Shown: positions 37,931 through 47,455 of the stretch, piece by piece
Position numbering within the stretch: position 1 is the stretch's first letter
Layout: the number at the start of each line of letters is the position of its first letter
Origin: Burkholderiales bacterium
GTDB lineage: Bacteria; Pseudomonadota; Gammaproteobacteria; Burkholderiales; Casimicrobiaceae
Assembly (NCBI GenBank): GCA_020847675.1
Contig: JADLBN010000198.1
Coordinates: forward strand, 1-48,016
Length of the DNA: 48,016 nt
Direction: 5' to 3'
Notes under the pieces: model-generated
What the model was told of the DNA's origin: nothing
The model's database searches: none
The model's input: only the letters and a program-made list of their open reading frames with translations
Translations under genes and position numbers: made by a program

Positions 37931-37946
37931 ACCGACCGGTCTAATC
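37931..37946. promoter_or_regulatory. Possible TetR operator
   Basis: ACCGACCGGTCTAAT, with the 8-base palindrome GACCGGTC at 37934-37941, lies 29 bases before the TetR ATG in the 93-base divergent spacer. Operators of related TetR regulators often contain a GACCGGTC core. Weak call. Confidence 0.35.
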
Positions 37947-37969
37947 GGGTCCCGGGAAAGCCTCTTTCG

Positions 37970-38593
37970 ATGGCGAAGCACACGCGCCAGGACCTGCTCG
38001 AACGGGGAGTGGGCATGCTGCTGCGGCACGGCTACCACGACCTCGGGCTCGCCGCGCTGCTCGAAGCCGGCGACATCCCCAAGGGCTCGTTCTACCACCA
38101 CTTTGCCTCCAAGGAGGATTTCGCGCTGCAGGCGATCGACCTCTACATGGTCGAGGTTCACGCCGGGCTCGACCACTTCCTCGGCGACACGAGCCTCCCG
38201 CCGCTCCGCCGCGTGCGGCGATTCTTCGAGGCGACGATCGAGAAGTACCGCGGCGAAGGCTACCTCGGCTGCCTCCTGGGCGGGCTGGGCCAGGAACTCT
38301 CCGGCGTGAGCGAGGTGTTCCGGCGCAAGGTCGAGCAGTGCTTCGGCGAGATCGCGCTCCGGCTGGGCTCGTGCCTCGACGAGGCGGTTCGCGTCGGCGA
38401 ACTGCCGAAGGGCACGGACACGCACCGGCTCGCCGAACTCCTCGTCGACGCCTGGGAAGGCGCCGCATTGCGCACGCGGCTCTGCCGCGACGCGCGGCCG
38501 CTGCGGGAAATGCTGGACTTCTGGCTGCGCGGCGCAGACGCGCGACCACCCGCGGCAAAGGCCCGCCGGCGCACGCCGAACAAGCGAGCATGA
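37970..38593 (+). CDS. TetR-family transcriptional regulator
   Basis: The 207-residue regulator has an N-terminal TetR helix-turn-helix: LLERGVGMLLRHGYHDLGLA, then LLEAGDIPKGSFYHHFASKEDF. The ligand domain contains GYLGCLLGGLGQELSGVSE, similar to electrophile-sensing NemR/AcuR-type members. Cys92-region residues in YLGCLLG could be redox active, but that is speculation. It is divergent from btuF and 45 bases upstream of the globin gene, which it may control. Confidence 0.88.
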   Translation: MAKHTRQDLLERGVGMLLRHGYHDLGLAALLEAGDIPKGSFYHHFASKEDFALQAIDLYMVEVHAGLDHFLGDTSLPPLRRVRRFFEATIEKYRGEGYLGCLLGGLGQELSGVSEVFRRKVEQCFGEIALRLGSCLDEAVRVGELPKGTDTHRLAELLVDAWEGAALRTRLCRDARPLREMLDFWLRGADARPPAAKARRRTPNKRA

Positions 38594-38638
38594 CGGACGA
38601 GCCGCCCGGCTGGTCCGAACCCACGCAGGAGCAGGATC

Positions 38639-39016
38639 ATGGCGACGACATCGCTGTACGAACGCCTCGGTGGGTCTTCCGGCATCGCGATGCTGGTGGA
38701 CGACATCGTTTCGCGCCACCTCGACAATCCGGTGATCGGCGCGCGCTTCCGCCCGTACCTCGAAGCCCCTGACCGGCTTGCGGCGACCAAGCGACACCTG
38801 TGCGAGTTCCTCGAAGCCGGCAGCGGCGGTCCGGCCCGCTACGCCGGCCGCTCGATGCAGGCGGCCCACCGCGGCATGAACATCGGCGCAGCCGAGTACA
38901 TGGCGGCGGTCGACGACATCCTGGCCTCCCTGCGCCAGCACCGGATCGACGACCAGACGCAGAAGGACGTGCTCGCCATCGCCTGGGGACTCAAGGGCGA
39001 GATCCTGCACGTCTAG
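38639..39016 (+). CDS. Truncated haemoglobin, group I
   Basis: This 125-residue globin has the group I pattern: SLYERLGGSSGIAMLVDDIV, then NPVIGARFRPYLE, then GGPARYAGRSMQAAHRGMNI, with the proximal haem histidine at His77. It binds O2 or NO and typically detoxifies nitric oxide or reactive species. AGGAGCAGG precedes the ATG at 38639. It follows the TetR gene on the same strand and is probably in its operon. It converges on btuB, with 149 bases between stops that hold only short GC-rich self-complementary stretches. Confidence 0.92.
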   Translation: MATTSLYERLGGSSGIAMLVDDIVSRHLDNPVIGARFRPYLEAPDRLAATKRHLCEFLEAGSGGPARYAGRSMQAAHRGMNIGAAEYMAAVDDILASLRQHRIDDQTQKDVLAIAWGLKGEILHV

Positions 39017-39165
39017 GGTATCGCCGCGCATTGCGCAGCGCGCGCGATCCCGCAAGCGCGCAACGCGCGGGTTCGGCGCGTCTCGTCCGCTCTGCCGCCC
39101 TTCCGCGCGCGCCGCCATCCCGCTGACCTCACCGCTTCGGCGGGACGTCGGGGCGGTGCGACAGA

Positions 39166-41034
39166 TCACATCGCCCACCGCAACCCGCCGAAGATCCGGG
39201 CGCCGCCGGTCGCGTAGCCTGCCGCAACCTCGTAGTCGCGGTCGAGCACGTTGTCGCCGCGCGCGAACAGCGTGACCCCCTTGCCGACCGGCCATTCGAC
39301 CGTGAGGTTCACGATCGCGTATCCCGCCATCGCGCGCGTGTTCGCGGCGTCGTCGTAGCGCTTCGATGCCGCGACCAGTTCCGCACCGAGCGTCAACGGC
39401 CCGGCCCGCTGGAGGGCGCTCAGCGCGCCGTAGGTGCGGGCGCGGCGCGGCAGCAGGTTGCCGGTCGCGTCGTCGGTGGGATTCTGCAGGTTGATCGAAC
39501 CCTTGACCGTCGTGTCGCGCCACGCGAACTCGCCGGCGATCGTGACACCTTCGAGCGTCGCGCGATCGACGTTCTGCGGGGCGCAGACGAAACTCGCGTC
39601 GCACTGGAACACGATCAGGTCGTCGACGCGGTTGTGCCAGCCGGTCGCGCTCGCGCTGGCGCGCGCCTCCCCCAGTGCGCCGCCCCAGGCGATCGACGCC
39701 TCGAAGTTGCGCGCGGTCTCCGGCTCGAGGTCGGGATTCGAGAATCCCGGATAGTAGAGATCGTTGAACGTCGGAACCTTGTACGCCGTGCCGCCGCTCG
39801 CGGTCATGCGCCATCCCGGTGCGAAGCGCCATCCGAGCGCGAGCGTTCCCGTCGTGCGCCCGCCGAACTGCGACGTGTGATCGTTGCGCAGGTTGGCCTG
39901 CAACGCGTACGGACCGGAGACGATCCGGTAGACGCCGACCACCGAATCGGTGTTTCGCCCGGTCACCGGGAACCCCGCGTCCTCGTTCACCCGCTCCTCG
40001 CGTCGCTCGTAGGCGAGCGAGAGGTCGCCCGCCGGCAGCGCGAAGTCGTTCTGCCAGCGGTACTGGGTGTCGCGGGTGCGGAACTGCGACGTTCCATACG
40101 CCATCGTCGTGGTCGAGTCGTCGACGCTCTGTCCGGCCACGAGCGTCGAGGTCCACGCCGGCGCGAGGCGATTGCGCGAGTCGACCTGCCAGGCCTCGAC
40201 GACGGTGACGGTCCGGTCGTCGAACGCGTCGCCGCCGTCGAACTGCGCGTTCAGCCGGTTGCGGAAGTAGCGCCCGCCGAGCGACTGGTCCTTCGCCCAG
40301 TCGACGCCGACCGACGCGCTCACGTTCTCCGCGCGGTATCCGTCGCGGTCGGGGTCCCAGGCGAAGTTGGCGGGGTCGACGATGGCGTTGAAGCCGTCGC
40401 TGCGCTGCCCGCCGACCTGGATCGCATAACGCATGGGACCCGCCCTGCCCGATGCGCCCGCGCTGCCCTGGGCGGTCGAGTAGGTTCCGTAGCCCGCGCT
40501 CGCGTTTGCGGTGAACGCGTCGCCGCCGCGCCGCGTGAACACCTGGATCACCCCGCCGATCGCGTCCGCGCCGTAGAGCGAGGACGCCGGCCCGCGCAGG
40601 ATCTCGATGCGCTCGATCTGGTCGAGCGGGATCGCCTCGAGCGTCGCGGCGCCGGCGGTCGCCGACTCGAGGCGGATGCCGTCGATGAGCACTACCGTCT
40701 GCTGGCGGTTGGCGCCGCGGATGAACACGCCGGAGACCGACGCGGGACCGCCGTTCTGCACGAGTTCGATCCCCGGCTGCCGGGAGAGCAGCCGCGCGAG
40801 ACTGTCCGCGCCGCTGCGCGCGATCTCGTCGGGACCGATGACGGTCACGTCGGCGAGGAGATCTTCGATTGCCTGAGGCCCGCGTGCGGCCGTGACGACG
40901 ACCGGGTCGAGCGGTGCGGCCTTGGGTGTCTGCGCGGGAGAACTCGCCGGGAAGAACGCGACGGCGAGCAAAGGCGGGATGAACAGGAGCGAGGCGCGGC
41001 TTTTCGCGCGCGCGCGGCCAGCGAGGATGACCAT
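39166..41034 (-). CDS. btuB: TonB-dependent cobalamin receptor BtuB
   Basis: The 622-residue outer-membrane receptor has a signal peptide (LLFIPPLLAVAFFPASSPAQ), a TonB box in PVVVTAARGPQAIED, and a plug domain with GVFIRGANRQQTVVLIDGIR and ILRGPASSLYGADAIGGVI. The barrel follows and ends in the aromatic-rich FGGLRWAM. It imports vitamin B12 using TonB energy. ATG 41034 is chosen because it starts the signal peptide; longer frames run into the leader. A cobalamin riboswitch lies 168 bases upstream on the same strand, which settles the ligand class better than the protein alone. Confidence 0.93.
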   Translation of the reverse strand: MVILAGRARAKSRASLLFIPPLLAVAFFPASSPAQTPKAAPLDPVVVTAARGPQAIEDLLADVTVIGPDEIARSGADSLARLLSRQPGIELVQNGGPASVSGVFIRGANRQQTVVLIDGIRLESATAGAATLEAIPLDQIERIEILRGPASSLYGADAIGGVIQVFTRRGGDAFTANASAGYGTYSTAQGSAGASGRAGPMRYAIQVGGQRSDGFNAIVDPANFAWDPDRDGYRAENVSASVGVDWAKDQSLGGRYFRNRLNAQFDGGDAFDDRTVTVVEAWQVDSRNRLAPAWTSTLVAGQSVDDSTTTMAYGTSQFRTRDTQYRWQNDFALPAGDLSLAYERREERVNEDAGFPVTGRNTDSVVGVYRIVSGPYALQANLRNDHTSQFGGRTTGTLALGWRFAPGWRMTASGGTAYKVPTFNDLYYPGFSNPDLEPETARNFEASIAWGGALGEARASASATGWHNRVDDLIVFQCDASFVCAPQNVDRATLEGVTIAGEFAWRDTTVKGSINLQNPTDDATGNLLPRRARTYGALSALQRAGPLTLGAELVAASKRYDDAANTRAMAGYAIVNLTVEWPVGKGVTLFARGDNVLDRDYEVAAGYATGGARIFGGLRWAM

Positions 41035-41199
41035 GGCGGTGCCTTCCGCAGCTTGGCCGGCGTCCCCGCGCGGCCGTGTGGAACGGATGCGGCGGGAGCA
41101 ACGAGGCGCGGGCGGTGCGCGAAACGGCGCGACTGCGTCCACGTCGGCGTCTCCCCGCGCCGCGGCTTGTCCGTCGCGGCGCGTCCCGTGAGGAACACA

Positions 41200-41390
41200 C
41201 TCGCGCGGTCGCAGGCCGGTCTCCGGGCTCGCCATGCGGGGCGCTCGCCTTCCCACCGCGCATGGACGCGGCAGTGGCGTGTCGAACGACCCTCGAGGGC
41301 TTACCGTTGCGGGGGCAGCCGCGGGATCCGCATCGGCACCATCGGCGCCGGAGCGTCACCGCGTTCCCGTTTCACCCGCCGCGATGCGAC
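41200..41390 (-). promoter_or_regulatory. Cobalamin riboswitch upstream of btuB
   Basis: Minus-strand reading gives the conserved blocks in order: GGTGAAACGGGAA (41377-41365 region), GCTGCCCCCGCAACGGTAAG, CGCCACTG, GGGAAGGCG and the B12 box GAGCCCGGAGACCGGCCTGC (about 41230-41211). Adenosyl- or methylcobalamin binding normally shuts off the downstream gene. The 3' end is followed by about 165 bases of leader before btuB that must contain the expression platform. Ends are approximate. Confidence 0.93.
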
Positions 41391-41581
41391 TCGCGGCGGA
41401 CACCTGCGACCCGGATTCTAGCGCAGGCGGGCGCACGGAGCCAAAGCTGCGGGAACTCCCCGCGCACCGGCCCACCGATCAACCCCGATGTCGCGCGGCC
41501 ATGGAGCCTCGCCGGGGCGCGCTGCACGGCCGGAGTCGCCGGCGCGCGCACCCCGCCACCGGGACGGGCGGTCCAACTAGA
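41391..41581. other. Divergent spacer between btuB riboswitch and clsC-like gene
   Basis: About 190 bases that must hold the btuB leader promoter on one strand and the phospholipase D gene promoter on the other. I see no strong -10/-35 pair. Frames across it are arginine- and proline-rich and not believable as protein. Confidence 0.4.
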
Positions 41582-43138
41582 ATGGTCCGCATGGCCCTGT
41601 CCCGCACGGCACTTCCGGTCTGGGTCGCCGCGCTCTCGACACTGCTGCTGGCCGGTTGCGCGTCGCTCCCGCCGATCGGGTCTCGGGTTGCGTCGAAGGC
41701 CTGGACCGATACGTCGTCGACCGCGCTCGGACGCGCGCTCGCCTCCGACGTGGCGGCGCACCCGGGGCGCACCGGCGTGCACGCGATCGAGAGGCCTTCC
41801 GACGCCTTCGCTGCGCGCGTGCTGCTCGCGGACGCGGCGGAGCGCTCGCTCGACGTCCAGTATTACCTGTGGCGCGCCGACCTGTCCGGGACGCTCCTGT
41901 TCGACGCGCTCCGGCGCGCCGCAGATCGCGGCGTCCGCGTGCGCCTCTTGCTCGACGACGTCAACACCGGAGGCCTCGACGAGACGCTCGCGATGCTCGA
42001 CGCGCATCCGGACATCGAGGTGCGGCTCTACAACCCGTTCGCGAACCGCCGGGCCAGGATGGCCGACTTCGCGAGCGACTTCGCGCGCGTCAACCGCCGC
42101 ATGCACAACAAGTCGTTCACCGCGGACAACCAGGTGACGATCGTCGGCGGGCGCAACATCGGCGACGAATACTTCGGCGCGGGCGAAGGCATCGCCTTCG
42201 CGGATCTCGACGTGATCGCGGCCGGAGCCATCGTCCGCGACGTGTCCGCGGCGTTCGACCTCTACTGGAACAGCCCTGCCGCGTACCCCGCGGCCTCGCT
42301 GCTTCCGCCGCCCGGACCGGATGCGGCCGCGCGATTCGACGCCGAGGTTGCCCGCGTCCGCGCCGATCCTGCGGCGCGCGCCTACGCCGCTGCCGCCCGC
42401 GAAACCCCGCTGTTCAGCGACCTGGTCGCGGGCCGGCTCCCGCTCGAGTGGACGCAAGTCACGCTGGTTCGCGACGATCCGGACAAGACGCTGTCCCCGG
42501 TCGATCGTCCGGAACAACTGCTCCTCTCGGCGCTCTTGCCGGCGTTCGGAACCGTCGAGCGAAGCTTCGACCTGGTCTCGCCCTACTTCGTGCCGGGCGA
42601 CGACGGCACGGCAACGCTGGTGCGGATGGCGAAGGCGGGCGTGCGGGTCCGCGTGCTCACCAACTCGCTGGCGACCAGCGACGTCTCCGCCGTGCACGCC
42701 GGCTACGCGGCGCGGCGCGCAGCGCTCCTCGAGGCCGGTGTGCAACTGTGGGAGTTCAAGCCGCCGGACGTCCGACGCGACCACAAGCGCTCGATCACCG
42801 GAAGCAGGGCCGGCAGCCTGCACGCGAAGACGTTCGCGGCGGACAGCCGCCGCATCTTCGTCGGCTCGTTCAACTTCGACCAGCGTTCCGCACGCCTCAA
42901 CACGGAGATGGGATTCGTGATCGAGAGCCCGGCGCTCGCACGGCGCCTCGGCGCCATGTTCGACCGCGACCTGCCCACCCTCGCCTGGGAGGTGCGCCGC
43001 AGCCCGGATGGCGCGATCGAGTGGATCGAGACTTCCGCCTCGGGTGAAACGCGCCACTCGGTCGAGCCGGGCACCGGCCCGCTCGAACGCGCCACCATCC
43101 GCGCGCTCTCGGTCCTCCCGATCGAGTGGCTGCTCTAG
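41582..43138 (+). CDS. Phospholipase D family lipoprotein, cardiolipin synthase ClsC-like
   Basis: The 518-residue protein has a lipoprotein signal peptide ending LLLAGCAS and two HKD motifs, [18 protein letters not shown] and [18 protein letters not shown], each with the His-Lys-Asp order. This double-HKD layout with long linker matches ClsC/YmdC, which makes cardiolipin from phosphatidylglycerol and phosphatidylethanolamine. ATG 41582 is used; ATG 41591 is equally possible and gives a tighter signal peptide. No ymdB-type partner is adjacent. Confidence 0.87.
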   Translation: MVRMALSRTALPVWVAALSTLLLAGCASLPPIGSRVASKAWTDTSSTALGRALASDVAAHPGRTGVHAIERPSDAFAARVLLADAAERSLDVQYYLWRADLSGTLLFDALRRAADRGVRVRLLLDDVNTGGLDETLAMLDAHPDIEVRLYNPFANRRARMADFASDFARVNRRMHNKSFTADNQVTIVGGRNIGDEYFGAGEGIAFADLDVIAAGAIVRDVSAAFDLYWNSPAAYPAASLLPPPGPDAAARFDAEVARVRADPAARAYAAAARETPLFSDLVAGRLPLEWTQVTLVRDDPDKTLSPVDRPEQLLLSALLPAFGTVERSFDLVSPYFVPGDDGTATLVRMAKAGVRVRVLTNSLATSDVSAVHAGYAARRAALLEAGVQLWEFKPPDVRRDHKRSITGSRAGSLHAKTFAADSRRIFVGSFNFDQRSARLNTEMGFVIESPALARRLGAMFDRDLPTLAWEVRRSPDGAIEWIETSASGETRHSVEPGTGPLERATIRALSVLPIEWLL

Positions 43139-43254
43139 GCCGGCACCGCCCAAACCACGCGCACGCGACCCGCCGGGCAGAGCGATCGGCGAGGCTCGTG
43201 CCGCCGGCGACGAACTACGCCGCGGCCGGTACGGGCGACGAACCCTGCCGTCTC

Positions 43255-43281
43255 TTGCCGGCTTCGCCGCTGGGCTATACT
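43255..43281 (+). promoter_or_regulatory. Probable miaB promoter
   Basis: TATACT (43276-43281) is a good -10 box in a GC-rich 203-base gap. TTGCCG (43255-43260) is a possible -35 at a short 15-base spacing. The leader to the miaB GTG would be about 55 bases. Nothing else recognisable lies between the clsC-like stop and miaB. Confidence 0.45.
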
Positions 43282-43341
43282 GCGGCCCCTTCCGCCACTC
43301 CCGCGCCCCCCGGCTATTCCCGGCCCCCGGCGCGCACGGTC

Positions 43342-44670
43342 GTGACCCGCAAGCTCTACGTGCGCACCTTCGGGTGCCAGATGAACGAGTACGACTCGGA
43401 CCGCATGGCCGACGTGCTCGCGCAGAGCGACGGACTCGAGCCGACCGACCGCCCCGAGGACGCGGACGTCATCCTGTTCAACACCTGCTCGGTGCGCGAG
43501 AAGGCCGCCGAGCGCGTGTTCCATGACTTGGGCCGCGTGCGCGCGCTCAAGTCCGCGCGCCCGGACCTGATCATCGGCGTCGGCGGCTGCGTCGCGTCGC
43601 AGGAAGGCGGCGCGATCGTCAAGCGCGCGCCGTACGTCGACGTCGTGTTCGGGCCGCAGACGCTGCACCGGCTGCCGGCGCTGATCCGTGCTCGCCGCGA
43701 GACCGGCGTGCCGCAGGTCGACACGAGCTTCCCGGAGATCGAGAAGTTCGACGCCATGCCGCCACCGCGCGTCGAGGGCGCCGCGGCGTTCGTCTCGGTG
43801 ATGGAGGGTTGCAGCAAGTACTGCTCGTTCTGCGTCGTGCCCTACACGCGCGGCGAGGAGATGAGCCGGCCGCTCGCCGACGTGCTGACCGAGGTCGCGG
43901 ACCTCGCGCTGCAGGGCGTGAAGGAGGTCACGCTGCTCGGCCAGAACGTGAACGCCTATCGCGGGTCGATGGACGACGCCGGCGCGATCGCCGATTTCGC
44001 GACGCTGGTCGAACACGTCGCCGAGATGCCCGGCATCGAACGTATCCGCTACACGACGTCGCACCCGAAGGAGATGACGCAGCGGCTGATCGATGCCTAC
44101 CGGTCGGTCGGCAAGCTCGTGTCGCAGCTCCACCTGCCGGCGCAGTCCGGCTCGGACCGCATCCTCGCCGCGATGAAGCGCGGCTACACGGCGCTGGAGT
44201 ACAAGGCCATCGTGCGCAAGCTCCGTGCGGCGCGGCCCGGCCTGTCGCTGTCGACCGACCTGATCGTCGGATTTCCCGGCGAGACCGACGAGGACTTCGA
44301 GCGGACGATGCGCCTCGTGGACGATGTGCGGTTCGACGGGGCGTTCTCGTTCCTGTACTCGCCGCGGCCGGGCACGCCCGCTGCCGAGCTCCCCGATCCG
44401 GTGCCGCGCGAACGCGCGCAGGCGCGGCTCGAACGCCTGCAGTCGGCGATCGACGCACACTACCGCGAGGCGTCGATGGCGATGGTCGGCACCCGCCAGC
44501 GCGTTCTGGTGACCGGCAGCGCGGCACGCGACCGACGCGAACTGGCAGCACGCACCGACAACAACCGGGTGGTCAACTTCGCGGGCGACCCGCGACTCGC
44601 CGGCACCTATGTCGACGTGGTCGTCACCTCGGCGCTCGCGCACTCGCTGCGCGCCGAGCTCGCGCCCTGA
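43342..44670 (+). CDS. miaB: tRNA-2-methylthio-N6-dimethylallyladenosine synthase
   Basis: MiaB adds a methylthio group to i6A37 in tRNAs reading U-starting codons. The 442-residue enzyme has the UPF0004 domain with cluster cysteines in [22 protein letters not shown] and [11 protein letters not shown]. It then has the radical-SAM cluster [20 protein letters not shown] and a C-terminal TRAM domain. GTG 43342 starts immediately before the first motif; the frame upstream to 43126 crosses the promoter and is rejected. In many proteobacteria phoH follows directly; here a protease gene intervenes. Confidence 0.95.
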   Translation: MTRKLYVRTFGCQMNEYDSDRMADVLAQSDGLEPTDRPEDADVILFNTCSVREKAAERVFHDLGRVRALKSARPDLIIGVGGCVASQEGGAIVKRAPYVDVVFGPQTLHRLPALIRARRETGVPQVDTSFPEIEKFDAMPPPRVEGAAAFVSVMEGCSKYCSFCVVPYTRGEEMSRPLADVLTEVADLALQGVKEVTLLGQNVNAYRGSMDDAGAIADFATLVEHVAEMPGIERIRYTTSHPKEMTQRLIDAYRSVGKLVSQLHLPAQSGSDRILAAMKRGYTALEYKAIVRKLRAARPGLSLSTDLIVGFPGETDEDFERTMRLVDDVRFDGAFSFLYSPRPGTPAAELPDPVPRERAQARLERLQSAIDAHYREASMAMVGTRQRVLVTGSAARDRRELAARTDNNRVVNFAGDPRLAGTYVDVVVTSALAHSLRAELAP

Positions 44671-44695
44671 CGACGCCGCGTCCGATCCCCGAGAG

Positions 44696-47443
44696 ATGTC
44701 CATGACCCGTCACGCATTTCGTCTCCTCCTCCCCGCGCTCGCCGCCATCGGGCTCTCCGGCTGCGCCACGACCGCCGCGGCTCCGGAGCCGTCGACCATC
44801 GAGTCCTCCAGGGCCGCTGCGGCACAGCCCGCCCAGGGAACCGGGCAACCACCTCAGGGATCGCCGCCCTCGGCGTCCGCCCGCACCGCCGCCGCAGCTT
44901 CCGCCGGCGCCGGCGCGACGCCGCCCGCGCGACCGTTCGCGGACGTCGTCAAGGACGCGAAGGAGACGAAGGGGCTGTTCACGATCTGGAGCAGGGACGA
45001 GAAGGCCTGGATCGAGGTCGCTCCGGACCAGTTCGACAAGCCGGTGTTCTTCTCGGTGAACCTCGCGAGCGGCATCGGCGAGAACTTCCTGTTCGGCGGC
45101 CTGATGGGACGTTCCGGCCTCGCCGCATTCCGCAAGATCGGCACGCAGGTCCAGCTTGTCGCGCTGAACGAGCGTTTCTTCGCGGCGGCGAAGACGCCCG
45201 AGGCGACCGCGGTCTCCGAAGCGTTCTCCGACAGCCTGCTCGCCTCGGCGCCGGCGGCTTCGCTGCCGCACCCGGACCGCAAGTCCGTGCTGGTCGAGTT
45301 GAACGCGCTCCTGTTCGCCGACATCCCGGGCGTCTACGCGGTCTTCGACCGTGCGTACCGGCAGGGTTATGCGTTCGACGCTCGAAACTCGTCGATCGCG
45401 CGCACGCGGAACACCGAGGATCAGACCAGCGTGCTCGTCAACGCGCACTACGCGGTCGCGCGCCTCTCGCAGCCGCCGCCGGTGGTTGCGCCGGGCGCGC
45501 CGGTGCCGAGCGCACCTGCGACGCTCCCGGACCCGCGCAGCATGTTTCTGGGCTTCCAGTACAACTTCGCCAGCCTGCCCGGCGAGCCCATGCGCCCGCG
45601 TCTCGCCGATGCGCGTGTCGGTCACTTCGTCGTCTCGCGCTTCGACTTCTCCCACAACCTCGCGCTCACGCCGAACGTGAGCTACGTCAAGCGCTGGCGG
45701 CTCGAGAAGAAGGATCCCGATGCCGCGCTCTCCGAGCCGAAGCAGCCGATCGTGTTCTGGATCGACCGCAACGTGCCGCTGCGCTACCGCGACACCGTCG
45801 TCGCCGGCGTGCTGGAGTGGAACAAGGCGTTCGAGCGCATCGGCTTTAAGGCCGCGGTGCAGGCGAAGATCCAGCCCGACGACGCCGATTTCGACACGCT
45901 CGACGCGCGCCACGCCTCGATACGATGGATGACGACGGCGAAGCCGGCCTTCGGCGGCATCGGCCCGTCGCAGGCCGATCCGCGCACCGGCGAGATCCTC
46001 GACGCCGACGTCGGCATCGACCCGGTCCGCATGCGCTTCGCGCGCTACCGGCTGGCCGACTCGTCGACGTACGCTCCGCTGACCGGCGACGCATCGCCGG
46101 ATCCGGCCGGCGGGCAGTGCCGGATCGAGGACTTCGTCGCCGAGGAGCGCGGTTTCGCGATGGGGCTGCTGGAGGCGCGCGGCGTGATCGATCCCGACAG
46201 CCCGCAGGCCGAGGAGTTCGTGCTGTCGGACCTGAAGGAGGTGACGATGCACGAGGTCGGCCACGCGCTCGGCCTCACGCACAATTTCCGCGCCTCGACC
46301 GTCTACACGCAGGCACAGTTGAACGATCTCGAGTTCACGACGAAGAACGGCTTGTCCGGCTCGGTGATGGAGTACACGCCGATCAACCTGCCGCTGCGCG
46401 GTGAAGCCTCGGGAACGCTGTCGATGACCACGCTCGGCCCCTACGACTACTGGGCGATCGAGTACGCGTACAGGCCGATAGCGCCGGAGCAGGAAGCGGC
46501 GGAACTGGCGAAGATCGCGGGCCGAAGCAACGAGCCGCTCTTCGCCTACGCCTACGACGACGAGACCAACCAGGCGATCGACCCCTATGCGACCGCCGGC
46601 GATCTCGGAAGCGACCCGCTCGGCTTCGCGGAGCGGCGCCTGGTGCTGGCGAAGGAACTGTGGGAGCGCTGGGAGGCGCGTCCGCTCAAGCCGGGCGAGA
46701 CCTACGCCGCGCTGCGGCGGAACATCTCGCGCGGCATCACCCAGGTGCGCGAGAGCGGACTTCTCGCCACCCGCTACATCGGCGGCATCAGCATCCTGCG
46801 CGACGCCGCGGGCTCCGGCCGCACGCCGATGAATCCGGTGGACACGGCGCGGCAGCGCGACGCGCTGAGACTCATCGAGACCGGGGTCTTCGCGTCGGAC
46901 ACCTTCCGCTTCAAGCCCGAGTTCATGCGCAGCCTCTCGGTCGATTTCCTCGACCGGAACGACACCTTCGCCACCGGCCTCTCGCCCCCGGGATTCGACT
47001 TCTCGCTCTCGACCCAGGTGCTCGTGGCGCAGAAGGCGGTTCTCGATCGGGTGATGGGCGACGCGATCGCCCTGCGCCTCATCGACGCCGAAGGCAAGGT
47101 CGACCGTCCCGGAGACGCAATCGCACTCGCGGAGGTCTATGCGAGCGTGCATCGGGCGATCTGGGTCGAGCTCAAGGGAAGCAGTCGTGACATTCCCCTC
47201 ATGCGCCGCAACCTCCAGCGCGAGCACGCGGCGAAGCTCGCCAATGCGCTGGTGCGCCCATCCCCCGCGCTGCCCGCCGACGCGCGCGCGCAGATGCGCG
47301 CCGATGCGAAGCTGCTGCGCAGCGAGATCGCCGCCGCGGCCGCGAAGCCCGGCTGGACCCCTGTCGCCGCGGCGCACCTGGCCGAGTGCCAGTCGCTCAT
47401 CGACGAGGCCCTGAAGGCGCCGCTCGTGCGCTCCGGGGTCTGA
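44696..47443 (+). CDS. Zinc-dependent metalloprotease lipoprotein, metzincin type (DUF5117/DUF4953-like)
   Basis: This 915-residue protein has a lipoprotein signal peptide ending IGLSGCATT and then a low-complexity Ala/Pro/Gln spacer to about residue 80. The catalytic motif HEVGHALGLTHNF (His519, Glu520, His523, His529) is the elongated metzincin zinc site, and VMEYTP about 40 residues on is in the position of a Met-turn. The preceding VVAGVLEWNKAFERIGF and following GPYDYWAIEYAYRP fit the large DUF5117/DUF4953 proteases. It is probably anchored in the outer membrane facing the periplasm. Substrate unknown. It lies between miaB and phoH, 25 bases after miaB. Confidence 0.85.
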   Translation: MSMTRHAFRLLLPALAAIGLSGCATTAAAPEPSTIESSRAAAAQPAQGTGQPPQGSPPSASARTAAAASAGAGATPPARPFADVVKDAKETKGLFTIWSRDEKAWIEVAPDQFDKPVFFSVNLASGIGENFLFGGLMGRSGLAAFRKIGTQVQLVALNERFFAAAKTPEATAVSEAFSDSLLASAPAASLPHPDRKSVLVELNALLFADIPGVYAVFDRAYRQGYAFDARNSSIARTRNTEDQTSVLVNAHYAVARLSQPPPVVAPGAPVPSAPATLPDPRSMFLGFQYNFASLPGEPMRPRLADARVGHFVVSRFDFSHNLALTPNVSYVKRWRLEKKDPDAALSEPKQPIVFWIDRNVPLRYRDTVVAGVLEWNKAFERIGFKAAVQAKIQPDDADFDTLDARHASIRWMTTAKPAFGGIGPSQADPRTGEILDADVGIDPVRMRFARYRLADSSTYAPLTGDASPDPAGGQCRIEDFVAEERGFAMGLLEARGVIDPDSPQAEEFVLSDLKEVTMHEVGHALGLTHNFRASTVYTQAQLNDLEFTTKNGLSGSVMEYTPINLPLRGEASGTLSMTTLGPYDYWAIEYAYRPIAPEQEAAELAKIAGRSNEPLFAYAYDDETNQAIDPYATAGDLGSDPLGFAERRLVLAKELWERWEARPLKPGETYAALRRNISRGITQVRESGLLATRYIGGISILRDAAGSGRTPMNPVDTARQRDALRLIETGVFASDTFRFKPEFMRSLSVDFLDRNDTFATGLSPPGFDFSLSTQVLVAQKAVLDRVMGDAIALRLIDAEGKVDRPGDAIALAEVYASVHRAIWVELKGSSRDIPLMRRNLQREHAAKLANALVRPSPALPADARAQMRADAKLLRSEIAAAAAKPGWTPVAAAHLAECQSLIDEALKAPLVRSGV

Positions 47444-47455
47444 CCGGGCGGGGCG

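Noticed and set aside
39017-39165. Gap between globin and btuB stops examined for a small RNA or terminator
   Set aside because: Only short GC-rich self-complementary stretches without a T-tract or promoter were seen.
36992-41359. A 1455-codon minus-strand open frame that looks like a giant protein
   Set aside because: Only the last 294 codons are BtuF. The rest is antisense to the TetR and globin genes or in another frame of btuB, is arginine-rich and has no domain sense. High GC leaves such shadows open.
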